The position numbers were made by a program, and so were the translations under genes. From the NCBI GenBank assembly GCA_016169945.1, contig JADLSH010000249.1:1922001-1986000 (forward strand): a stretch of 64,000 bases of DNA, in the 5' to 3' direction. Within the stretch, counting starts at the first letter, position 1. Each line of letters starts with the position of its first letter. Origin of the DNA: Trachythela sp. YZ-2020. Lineage: Eukaryota > Cnidaria > Anthozoa > Malacalcyonacea > Clavulariidae. The notes under the pieces were generated by a model that made no database searches, had not been told where the DNA came from, and saw only the letters and a list, made by a program, of their open reading frames with translations. Below, piece after piece: positions 37,121 to 45,563 of this stretch.

Positions 37121-39038
37121 TTAGCTGACCTTTGTGAAGACCATGACTGGGTCTAAGACATCGTAGAGAAGGTAGCTGTAGTCATCGCCAAAGTAAGTCG
37201 TGTAAGACTTTAACTCCACTGTCGAACCCTTATCGATGGTTAAAATACCCTCCATGTAAATTTGGTGTGGTATGCTAGTGTACATACCACCCTTTGTCAC
37301 AACTTTAAAAAAAGGTTTAATAACATTCTCCACATACACACATGTGTCGAGGTCTGCGAACTCAGCGTCTTGTGTAGAGTACCAACCAGCATTCTTAGTA
37401 ATATTAGGACTACCAATTTCATTATAGGTTGGTATTAAAGTTAGTATATACTTAACTATATAGTCCCCTTTTGTTGTAATTATGGTCTTCATAATTAGGT
37501 TGTTATTTCTAACACAAAACCTGTTATTCTTCGCAGATATGAGCGAGTGTTTACCAGGATTAGAGTGATAAGTAACCAAAAAAATATTAGAGGATCCTTG
37601 AGGTCCTGTGTCACCTTTGTCACCTTTAGGTCCTGTTGGTCCTCCGCTTGGTCCTGTTGTCACACCTTTAGACCCTGTTGCCTTGTGCTCCCATACTTCC
37701 TTGATCACCCTTTGAGCCAGACATACCTGTGAAACCTCTTGGTCCGGTGTCACCTTTGTCACCAGTGTCACCCTTGTCACCCTTTGTCTCCTTTGTACCC
37801 TTGCACCTGTGTTCCCAGTTGTGTCCATTTAGTCCTTGTGCTCCTGTATGACCAATGAGACCTTGCGCGCCAGTATTTCCTGTGTCACCTTTTGACCTGT
37901 CCTTGGTCCTGTGTGACCTTTTAACCCTTGGACCTTGTAAACCAGACCTTGTACCTTGCGGTCCTGTGTCACCTGTATCTTGACCTTTGTCCTGTGTAAA
38001 CCTAAGTCACCTTGTGGTCCTTGTGGTCCTGTATGACCAGGTAATCCTTGACCTTGTGGTCCTGTGTCCTTTTGGTCCTTGTGGTCCTGTGGTCCTTGGC
38101 ACCTTGTGGTCCTTGTGACCTGTGGCACCTGTGTCACCTGCAGAACCTTTTGGACCTTGTGGACCTGTGTTTGCAGTCCTTGTCTACCAGTTACCAGTCC
38201 TTGTGGTCCTGTGTTACCATGGTCCTGTGGTCCTTGTAACCCCTGGAGTCCACCTGTGGCACCTTGCGGACCTTGAGCACCTGTATTTCCAATAAGTCCT
38301 TGTTGTCCTTGTGGTCCTGTGTTTCCAGTAAGACCTTTGGACCTGTAACACCTTGAAGGCCTTGTGTTCCTGTGGCTCCTTTATCACCTTGTGGACCCTG
38401 ATCCTTGGGACCGGCAGGTCCTTGTGGTCCTTGCTCCTGTGTTTCCAGTAAGACCTTGTTGTCCTTGTGGACCTGTGCCAGTAAGACCTTTTGGACCTGT
38501 AACACCTTGAAGACCCTGTGTTCCGGTATCACCATTGTCGCCTTGACCTCAAACCTTGAGTCCCAGCTCCTAATCCTAAACCCTTTGTCCTTGTGGTCCT
38601 TGTGGTCCTGTGACAACATGACCTTAGTCCTTGTTGTCCTTGAGGACCTGTGTTGCCAGTGGTACCTGTGTTTCCAGTGACACCTTGAAGACCTTGTGCT
38701 CCGGGGTCACCATCGTCACCTTTATGGCCTGAGTCACCTTTTTGACCGGTTGGTCCTTGTGAACCTGTATTACCCAATAGTCCTTGTTGACCTTGTGGAC
38801 CTGTGCTACCAGTTAAGCCTTTGGTTCCTGTAACACCTTGAAGACCTTGTATGCCTGTGTTACCATCGTCACCTTTCAGGCCAGTGGCACCCTTAAATCC
38901 TTTAAGACCTCGTTGGCCAGGGTTGCCTTGTTCGCCTTGTATACCATCGGGACCTTGCGGTCCTTGCGGACCTTGAGGTCCTTGTTGACCACCTGTTGAG
39001 TATCTATTATCTTTTGTGTAACCAAATGCTAATGCCAT
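37121..39038 (-). pseudogene. Collagen-like fibre gene with globular C-terminal head, frameshifted
   Basis: On the minus strand an N-terminal tail MALAFGYTKDN is followed by long G-X-Y repeats (PQGPQGPDG, TGPQGQQGLLGNTG). The C-terminal non-collagenous domain of ~150 residues (about 37121-37580) contains FLVTYHSNPGKHS and ends VELKSYTTYFGDDYSYLLYD plus a short tail. The arrangement (anchor, triple-helical shaft, trimeric head) is that of a fibre or receptor-binding protein. The repeat part changes frame several times (frames covering 38529-39038, 38191-38619, 37829-38137 and 37121-37828). Assembly error in the repeats or true decay are both possible, and I do not reconstruct it. Strong codon repetition makes it the only visibly damaged gene of the element. 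Confidence 0.75.
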
Positions 39039-39048
39039 GTTGTATTTA

Positions 39049-39080
39049 TTTCATAACTTTGGTACAAAAAAGTTATGAAA
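39049..39080. terminator. Hairpin with 12-bp perfect stem
   Basis: tttcataacttt / aaagttatgaaa with an 8-nt loop, between the 188-residue gene and the collagen-like gene, both on the minus strand. Confidence 0.6.
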
Positions 39081-39091
39081 ATTTAATACAT

Positions 39092-39658
39092 CTATGTTTG
39101 ACTCGTGGGTACCAAAAAGGTGCCATTAAAAAGATTGTTTGACTCAATAGTGTAAGTTGTTACATGGAGAGTTGACTCGTTACCACCTGTTTCATCAGAA
39201 AGTTGTTTAAATTTTACAGCCATAAGTTTCATGGTTTTATACTCGGGGACAACTTCTGGAATACTAAAATTTTCATCCAATATGAAGAAGTTTGTACCAG
39301 GAATCTGTTTAGTTGCTAAATTTATTTCTTTGAGATCCCTCGATATTCTTGTACCATCTGACATTATGCAGTATAAAGAATATAATATTCTCATTGGAGT
39401 TGTAATATCAGCGTCGTCGTCCATGAGGTGAGCTCTAAGAGCTATCCCCGAGTTTTCCGAAAAATTGTTACACCAGATGTACATTGGTCCAAAGTTTCTC
39501 ATTCTGTCCACAGGTCCGCGCCATATATCTTTAGCCAAGCTATCATAAGCCCCACGGAAATCACTAGTCGTTAAAAAGTACAATGGTTCTGCTCTAAGAG
39601 GTTTTTGGTTGTGAATGTAGTTTGGTTCATCGTTTGAGTATCCAAATCTAAGTGTCAT
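39092..39658 (-). CDS. Unknown 188-residue virion-type protein sharing its N-terminal tail with the fibre
   Basis: It starts MTLRFGYSNDEPN, closely resembling the fibre's MALAFGYTKDN, then continues with an unrelated, beta-rich body (LYFLTTSDFRGAYDSLAK, FGPMYIWCNNFSENSG, MKLMAVKFKQLSDETG). There are no membrane segments. The shared tail suggests both proteins dock on the same partner, as fibre tails dock on penton bases; that is inference. AATAAA precedes the start by 7 nt. The gene lies between the clamp and the fibre. Confidence 0.7.
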   Translation of the reverse strand: MTLRFGYSNDEPNYIHNQKPLRAEPLYFLTTSDFRGAYDSLAKDIWRGPVDRMRNFGPMYIWCNNFSENSGIALRAHLMDDDADITTPMRILYSLYCIMSDGTRISRDLKEINLATKQIPGTNFFILDENFSIPEVVPEYKTMKLMAVKFKQLSDETGGNESTLHVTTYTIESNNLFNGTFLVPTSQT

Positions 39659-39683
39659 TGTGTATTTTATTTATACTTATTAT

Positions 39684-40442
39684 CTATAACTCGTTATTGT
39701 TTCTAGATTTAACATATGCTTTGACCTTACCTAAAGATGTAAATGCTATGATTAACATCGGCATGTTATCTAGTAAGTGCACGCTTATTTTTGTTGACAC
39801 ACTTGCTAGTTTACTAATCTTGCCAATGTTACCAGCGTTAAAAACACCGCTTACGATGCTTTCGTTCGAGTTAGATGAATCATGGAAACCAAGTTTAACT
39901 GTTTTTTCAACATCATCGCTTATAGAAGCTGTTAGTCTAAGTCCAAATAAGTCTATCACCTCGATAGTTATGTGTTGATCGATAAGACTTAGATCCTTAC
40001 AAGCTTTAAAAAACTCAAATGTGTTTACCAGCACACCTTTTCCATATGCAGAAGGTATTGTTGGTAAATCATACCACTGAGATGTTAAAGTGTTAAGAGT
40101 TGTGTTAGTTGTATTTAAACTTTTACTACATCTGGTAAGGATTTTAAGTTCTTTTCCCCCATAACTTAACTCTATAATTTTTGTCTTTGTTATGTGTCTA
40201 AGAAGACTCGCCAGTTGCGATGAGTTTATTACGATCTTTGACTCACCGACACTTTCAAACATGGTAAACATGTTGTGTTTAAACATTATGCTTATCATTA
40301 TTTTCGAAGAATCTGGCACGGTAGTAGTGATATTAATTCCTTGCCCTGTGACTTTTATACAACCTTTGTAACTAACCATACTTATTATCTCAGTGATGGT
40401 TTTTAAAGTAAATCCTTCATCTGTTATACATTTAAAACTCAT
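39684..40442 (-). CDS. PCNA-like DNA sliding clamp
   Basis: A 252-residue protein with the two-domain layout and length of PCNA (family about 260). The first half has FTLKTITEIISMVSYKGCIK, a GINI box and INSSQLASLLRHITKTKIIE, corresponding to the first domain and its central strands. The second half has VLVNTFEFFKACKDLSLIDQ then HITIEVIDLFGLRLTAS, aligning with the PCNA 'F..I.RDLS..GD.V.I.....G..F.A.G' region. The end reads SVSTKISVHLLDNMPMLIIA then FTSLGKVKAYVKS, matching the final PCNA strands. A clamp is not part of the core Polinton gene set and is unexpected beside a protein-primed polymerase. It is intact, with AATAAA 5 nt before the ATG. Confidence 0.8.
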   Translation of the reverse strand: MSFKCITDEGFTLKTITEIISMVSYKGCIKVTGQGINITTTVPDSSKIMISIMFKHNMFTMFESVGESKIVINSSQLASLLRHITKTKIIELSYGGKELKILTRCSKSLNTTNTTLNTLTSQWYDLPTIPSAYGKGVLVNTFEFFKACKDLSLIDQHITIEVIDLFGLRLTASISDDVEKTVKLGFHDSSNSNESIVSGVFNAGNIGKISKLASVSTKISVHLLDNMPMLIIAFTSLGKVKAYVKSRNNNEL

Positions 40443-40459
40443 GGTACTTTATTTTGTAT

Positions 40460-40484
40460 TTTGTAACCCATGCAAGGTTACAAA
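40460..40484. terminator. Hairpin (9-bp perfect stem) between clamp and Cys-rich genes
   Basis: tttgtaacc / ggttacaaa with a 7-nt loop. Same stem family as at 35955 and 35172. Confidence 0.55.
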
Positions 40485-40509
40485 TTACTTTTTTAAAATG
40501 TCATGTCTC

Positions 40510-41004
40510 TTATGTCCAGTTGATATGACGCTTCGCAATGCAACACTCATAATCACACTCCTCATCACTACATATATCATCCTTGTTTCTATGTTCACAA
40601 TAGTCACATCCACAATTTGGATCTGTGCAACTATCACAATACTCACATGTAATATGACACTCATCACATCCATAACATTCACACTCACCATTACAAGACT
40701 TATTTCTACAATAACATTCCTTTTGTCCACAGACATAATTACATATATAACACTTACACTTTCCTTCACAAAAGTCACCGCCATCACACTCACACTCACA
40801 CTTTATAGATTCTGGCCAGTTATATTTAGATAATCTTTCACCCTGACATGGTCCACAATTGCAAAGGGTGACACCCACACAAAAGTTACATCCAAACTCA
40901 CACATCACACCTTGACACCACTCACAATCTTCATTACATTTAAGTTCTCGACTATATCCTGAGTCGTCTACAAATTTGTTTAATGTTTCCATTGTTCCTG
41001 TCAT
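40510..41004 (-). CDS. Extremely Cys-rich protein
   Basis: 164 residues of which 34 are cysteines (about 21%), many as CXC, CXXC and CC (CEWCQGVMCEFGCNFC, CECECDGGDFCEGKCKC, CEYCDSCTDPNCGCDYC). A first ~22-residue segment is free of Cys. Spacing is irregular, so it is not a standard zinc-finger array. A metal-binding (metallothionein-like) or multi-knuckle protein is possible. There is no signal peptide, which argues against a secreted disulfide-rich product. AATAAA is present just upstream. It is the outermost gene on the right side of the element. Confidence 0.75.
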   Translation of the reverse strand: MTGTMETLNKFVDDSGYSRELKCNEDCEWCQGVMCEFGCNFCVGVTLCNCGPCQGERLSKYNWPESIKCECECDGGDFCEGKCKCYICNYVCGQKECYCRNKSCNGECECYGCDECHITCEYCDSCTDPNCGCDYCEHRNKDDICSDEECDYECCIAKRHINWT

Positions 41005-41070
41005 ATCTTTTATTTATTTTTGTTCAAGTGTTTTGGTTTAAACAATTTAAACGAACCGCTCTATCACGTG
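41005..41070. other. Spacer between the last gene and the right terminal repeat
   Basis: Contains AATAAA next to the 41004 start and the small palindromic string 'gtttaaacaatttaaac'. No gene. Confidence 0.4.
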
Positions 41071-41250
41071 GGAATCGGGTGGGGGTATCACGTGGGGCAC
41101 ATGTGCAGCGCGCGTGGGGGAAAATGTTTTGAAAATGTTTTGGAATATATGCAAGTATTTTTTTTGCTGACGCGGTAAAAAAGTGCTGACGTTTTGAAAA
41201 ATGCTGACGTCAGCACTTTTTTGTCCCGTGGGTGGGTTTTTTACACTACT
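41071..41250. repeat. Polinton terminal inverted repeat, right
   Basis: Inverse of 21136-21322; it ends ACACTACT. See the left repeat for shared blocks. It is slightly shorter because of indels in the inner part. Confidence 0.9.
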
Positions 41251-41256
41251 GACGTC
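41251..41256. repeat. Polinton target-site duplication, right (GACGTC)
   Basis: Identical to 21130-21135. Confidence 0.9.
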
Positions 41257-41694
41257 TCCTTTTTGTTCTTCTGTATGTGAGGTATCGCTTTTTTTCTGTT
41301 CACGTGCTACCACTCCTTGAGCCAGGTACGCCGTCGCTATCGTTTCTCCGGGGGGTACTCTAGAATTGTACTCGTTATCCGGAACAACCAATACGAATGT
41401 TTCAAATCTTTCCGCGGTCCCGATTTCGCTCTTGGAAAAATGTACAACAACTGCGACGTAACCAAGAAATGGAACATTCTGACCACCAGCACCAACCACG
41501 CGAACTAAATTATCTATAGGCTCGATATCTTTGTTATTCAAATAATTCTTATAGAAGGATTCTGATATGGATGTCACCTGGCTTCCGGTATCAATCAAAG
41601 TTACACCTGCGTTTCCGTCTACATAGGCCACACACTCATTCGCTTCTCCAACCTGTCCTTCTATCACCGTGGATTTATCTGTGGTATGGGACAA
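41257..41694 (-). pseudogene. Gypsy aspartic protease region, cut by the Polinton
   Basis: Minus strand encodes GVTLIDTGSQVTSIS, the D-T/S-G active site of a retropepsin, followed by VRVVGAGGQNVPFLGYVAV, the flap-to-strand region of gypsy proteases. The frame then runs to SHTEEQKG, where the Polinton target site interrupts it. The continuation lies at 21035-21129 on the far side of the element. Confidence 0.8.
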
Positions 41695-42576
41695 ACTTTC
41701 TTTTCGGAACTCCGGTTGCCTCGGGGCAGAGATCGTTGTCCGTTTCCCGAAATTCCTTGGGGTCGGTAACTATCACTTGGTTGGTTTCGACATCCAACCG
41801 CGATATGCTCAGGCTGGCCACATCGAAAGCATACCGGCACGTCATCGTCACCATCATTGCCGTTGTCGTCGTTATTTTGATGTCGTGGTATTTCATTACC
41901 CCTACCTTCTTTCAGGGCTTCCCGAACCTCTCTAGCCATAGCAGAGCATATCTCTGCTATCCAAGCAGGTGTGGCTTCGGGCTGTTGCGCAGTCGAGGTC
42001 GACGCTTGGTTTGAGAGGGCAACACGCTTAGTGGGTTTCGCTTCGTCATAGAGGGATCGACGTATTTGCTCGGATATGACTTCGCTCGAATACAATCCTC
42101 CAAGACTAGCGGAGTCAACCTCAAATCTCCACACTCGATATGGAACTCCTTTACCTCGCTCCGTTTAAGGAAACCCATAAAACGGTGAAAATTGCGGTCA
42201 AGAGACGTAATGTACGGTCGGAGAATTGCCACCAGGTACCGGATTTCCCACGGGCTCAGCAGGCGTTGATAATTTGATACTTCCATCGTCGCTGCTTATA
42301 TTGACATTGCAAGCATACTTTAGAAAAGCGTTCAAGGACGCAAACTCGATCTTAAACTGTTCTTATTCCGATTTAAATCGCTCCTTGTATTCCTTACTCA
42401 ACTTCTCAACGTCAAACCATTCGGTTTCTGCCATATCATTGAGAATGGCGAAGACGCGTTCTTTTGATCAATCTTGATTTTCTCTTCGGGGGATAATTCT
42501 ATTCTAGACAAGATTTGACACGCAGATGTATAATTTTCGCCAAATGTCGCTCGAATCCGGCCGGAGGTCCCGGATA
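41664..42576 (-). pseudogene. Gypsy gag remnant with CCHC zinc knuckle
   Basis: Minus strand 41664-42134 contains VCFRCGQPEHIAVGCRN, a CX2CX4HX4C nucleocapsid knuckle, preceded by a Gln/Ala-rich and polar region. Further upstream pieces (41957-42286 and 42398-42576, with YTSACQILSRIELSPEEKI) lie in other frames, so gag is frameshifted. It ends just inside the 5' LTR. Confidence 0.7.
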
Positions 42577-42781
42577 TGTAGCGGTCAATAGTTTCTTTTG
42601 GAAGAAGAATAGCCACATAATACAATTGATAGGTATTTATTCAAACGAATGACAGAAACGTAACTATAATGCAGAATGGAGATGAGCTCTACAAAACAGA
42701 ACCGCGATCTTCTGTCAATACAGTCTCGCACTCTCTTATATCCAATTACGCTTATGATGTAATCGCTCCAATACCACGACA
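42577..42781 (-). repeat. 5' LTR of the gypsy element
   Basis: Starts TGTAGCGGTCAATAGTTTC and ends ccacgaca on the plus strand. The 4-bp duplication TAAA follows at 42782-42785. Confidence 0.85.
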
Positions 42782-42878
42782 TAAACACAGGGCCAAACTA
42801 GCCAGAATAGCGCGTTCAAAATTGACAATGGGTCTGAGAATAAACCGTGCCTTATATTTTCCTCATAGTTCGTCACTT

Positions 42879-43624
42879 CACATGCAGCCCAGGCAATGAT
42901 TACTATAATTATACTGACAGTATATTGTTATAAAATGTCTATATATAATGGTTTCAATTTGTAAAAAACTGCTTATATATATATATATATATATATTTGT
43001 GGTTGTTTTCATATACTATGTATGTGATATAGTACATGTTGTAAGCTTGGATATATATATATATATATAAAGGAAAGATTGTTCTTCAAGCTTTTAGTAT
43101 TCAGAAAAATCATCTGAACTCCCAACGGGATGATCAGTCGTTGGGAGTTCAAATGATTGGGAAAAAACATTAAAAAAAACTCCCGTTTTGAGTTCAGATG
43201 ATTTTTCTGAATACTAAAAGCTTGAAGAACAATCTTTCCTTAATATATATATCATGCAGGTTAACCTGATGATTGCCTTGACGAGGCATGAAACTTTAAG
43301 TAGTTAACAAATGTTTGTATAATTTTGATTTATTAAATATTATATATATATATAGTCAAATCTGCAGACATGCATGTTTCACCGTTCAACGGCTCGTCAG
43401 TGCAGCTTGTAACGCAGTCTAGATGCGAGTGACTTCGTATTTATACACCATACTCTTGCCCTCACCAAGCGCATGTGGTACAATACTCAGACACATGCGC
43501 ATGTATATATATAACCCAAGAACACAGAGTGGACGTAGGGGACACTAACTGGTACATTTTAACTGCCATTATTTACCAATTCAATACTGTCAGTATATAG
43601 TAGTCATTGCCTGGGCTGCCTGTG
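42879..43624. mobile_element. Inverted-repeat element (746 bp) with 7-bp duplication
   Basis: Left end 'cacatgcagcccaggcaatg' and right end 'cattgcctgggctgcctgtg' are inverted copies extending ~45 bp (…actgacagtat). The direct repeat GTCACTT flanks it (42872-42878 and 43625-43631). There is no ORF. It contains TA microsatellites (42978-42997, 43051-43068, 43342-43353) and a nested fold-back element. Confidence 0.75.
43071..43240. mobile_element. Fold-back MITE (170 bp) with TAA duplication
   Basis: aggaaagattgttcttcaag ... and its inverse form ~50-bp arms. TAA is duplicated at 43068-43070 and 43241-43243, compatible with a Harbinger-type 3-bp target. An inner partial palindrome (gaactcccaacg / cgttgggagttc) lies in the loop. 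Confidence 0.75.
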
Positions 43625-43631
43625 GTCACTT

Positions 43632-44396
43632 ATGTCGTATTTATGCACAAAGACGGGTCACCCGACATGGCGAACTACACACGGAAGTTTGTCTGTGTAA
43701 ACGAACTACGCAAATAGTTCAACTTGACGGATGATCAATCTGTTTGCCGTATTTTATACACTCTCACAGAGTCGAGATAATGGTGACATATATATAATAG
43801 TGGTAATGTAGGGATAGTAGAGGACATTCAATGGCACGTAACGGCGGGAAGACGAGGGGAGAAAAAACGAAGGAAGCCTCTGCCATATAATGTGCGGTTC
43901 TCGGGGATTATTGTCGTTTCGCGGGTATGGCTGAATGTAGGGAATTTATGGCCGAAGGCAGCTCTGAGGGCAACGATGATTCTCTTTAGTTTCCCACAGA
44001 AAAAATATTTGAATACAAATATATACCCACGTATGGTTCGCTCATACTATTGTAGAGTATTATGTTTAAGAGTGATTTTCTTTAATAATATCATATTTGT
44101 CTTCAAGTCTTGAAGGCACAATGTTGTTGTTGGAAATATAATATCCCTCATATAGGCTGAAGCATGTCGAATATTTTACAAAGTGCGTGACCAATATTAC
44201 TATGATTTTTACGTTTCTCGTTCACATTGCAATTGTTCTGCTCGTATCGTTCACTTATCCGTTTAAAACATATTATTTGAATCGAAAATACTGGCAAATG
44301 TATAATGTAATGTTGAACTTGGCGGCCTGCATTCATCATGGCGCGCGCGAATTGGTCGACTTGAAATGGTCTGTTTGATGTCGAGTTGTCGCCAAT
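43632..44396. other. Stretch without recognised gene
   Basis: No supportable coding region or repeat. Confidence 0.35.
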
Positions 44397-44398
44397 TA

Positions 44399-44881
44399 GG
44401 CTTGGGTAAATTATGCCGGCATAATTTCGAGCATAATAGGGCTCCAGGAGCATAATAGGCACTTACGAGCATAGTCGGCATAATAGGCCGTTTTCGAGCA
44501 AAGATTTCAAAAATAATAAAATAATGCTTTGGCTTTTGGGCTAGAGTCCTAAAGAAATAAAAAAATGAAATGAGACTGAAGAGAGGGAGTTCGGCTAGTG
44601 CCCACGGCCACTGCCCAGAGGCCCCAGGCCCAGAGTTCACTGGTTCGGGTTAGACCGCCAGGATTCTGGGCACTAGTAAAACAAAGATGGCGGAAAATGA
44701 ATGCCACGAGAATGCCACGAGGAAAATGTACGACTTTTTGAGTTTTTGTACCTATTAAAATTGAATTTTCCTCGAGCATAATTCGAGCATAATAGACTGT
44801 TTCACGAGCATAATACGTTGTTTTAACGAGCACTGCCTTCGGGCATAATGGCCATATTTTCGAGCATAATTTACCCAAGCC
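44399..44881. mobile_element. MITE (483 bp) with TA duplication and internal 'gagcataat' repeats
   Basis: Ends GGCTTGGGTAAATTATG ... CATAATTTACCCAAGCC, flanked by TA (44397-44398, 44882-44883), as for Tc1/mariner-type elements. The string 'cgagcataat' and close variants recur about ten times inside both halves. Confidence 0.8.
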
Positions 44882-45048
44882 TATCGCCAAATGTGCTATG
44901 TAGTATTCCTTCATCCATTATTCATAACTCAGTCTCGAATTTATCAAATGTAGCCATCTTGAAAACATTATATGGCAGAGGCTTCCCCTCTTTCCTCCTT
45001 CCCTTCATTATTTACGCGCTCCCCCTATTCTCTCTAAGCGTCGTGTAA

Positions 45049-45285
45049 AGGCCATTTTCCATTACGGTCGTTTTGCCCGCGCGGGCGAAGCGACCGATTC
45101 GAACCACGTGAATAATTAGTCGCGCGGGCACGCCAAGAAAGTCGAATGTAGTTCAACTTTCAGGCGTGTCCGCGAGGTGTAAGCGGACAAAATAATCTCA
45201 TGCTAGACACCTACAGCGAAAGTTGAAAGTTGAAACATGGTCGCTCCGCCCGCGCGGGCAAAGCGGCTGTAATGGAAAATTGCCT
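45049..45285. mobile_element. MITE (237 bp) with TAA duplication
   Basis: ~47-bp inverted ends starting AGGCCATTTTCCATTAC / GTAATGGAAAATTGCCT, rich in gcccgcgcgggc palindromes. TAA is duplicated at 45046-45048 and 45286-45288, suggesting a Harbinger-like origin. Confidence 0.8.
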
Positions 45286-45334
45286 TAAGACTATTAAAAA
45301 TGCTCGCAGGCCCTCTGCGGAGGAGAGTGTACAA

Positions 45335-45372
45335 TGACAATGAAACTTGAAACTTGAAACTTGAAACTTTAA
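45335..45372 (-). repeat. 3' tail of the non-LTR element: (TTTCAAG)n on the minus strand
   Basis: Four near-exact 'gaaactt' units ('atgaaacttgaaacttgaaac') mark the 3' end of the retrotransposon whose ORF2 ends at 45564. Confidence 0.7.
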
Positions 45373-45563
45373 TTAATTCGCCATAAACATATACAATATA
45401 CAATACAATTACAAAGAAAGAACAAAAGAAAATAGTAAATGGCGAGGAGACCTCATGAAACCACTGGGCTTATCTAGTGAGGTCACCTCTAACAACAAAT
45501 AGTACAATGAAATAAATACAATAGTTTACTTGAGTGAGCGTGTTATGTGCGCGACGTATAGGA

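Larger units (their letters stand above)
21136..41250. mobile_element. Polinton/Maverick (adintovirus-like) element, 20,115 bp, largely intact
   Basis: Bounded by terminal inverted repeats and a 6-bp target duplication. It carries the family's signature genes: protein-primed PolB (21453), RVE integrase (31814), A32-like ATPase (37116, minus) and double-jelly-roll capsid protein (29680, minus). About 17 further frames on both strands include a PCNA-like clamp, a collagen-like fibre and a BRO-like protein. Gene packing is tight and virus-like, with junctions of 5-50 bp, one ATGA stop/start overlap, and AATAAA next to most starts. It lies in gypsy pol and is the youngest large insertion here. 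Whether it still moves or forms particles is not shown by sequence. Confidence 0.95.
18038..42781 (-). mobile_element. Decayed Ty3/gypsy retrotransposon, split by a Polinton
   Basis: Two LTR copies (18038-18232 and 42577-42781) begin and end with matching sequence, and the 4-bp duplication TAAA flanks them (18034-18037 and 42782-42785). The element reads on the minus strand: 5' LTR at the right, gag remnants 41.7-42.6 kb, protease 41.3-41.7 kb, then a 20-kb Polinton. RT/RNase H, integrase and tail remnants follow at 18.9-21.1 kb, then a purine-rich tract and the 3' LTR. Without later insertions it is only about 4 kb, so parts of RT and integrase are deleted. It is older than the Polinton and the hAT MITEs nested in it. 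Confidence 0.85.

Noticed and set aside
37547..38680. Plus-strand Cys/Trp/Leu-rich frames opposite the collagen-like gene
   Set aside because: They are antisense shadows of G-X-Y codons (Gly/Pro codons read as Cys/Trp/Leu), without independent support.
21145..41241. Polinton ends at 'acccaccc' instead of AGTAGTGT
   Set aside because: No 6-bp duplication results. Moving the border out to AGTAGTGT gives a perfect GACGTC duplication and the AG/CT rule.
21136..41250. Contaminating free virus or giant-virus contig
   Set aside because: Both ends are embedded in the same gypsy element with target duplication, so the element is integrated.
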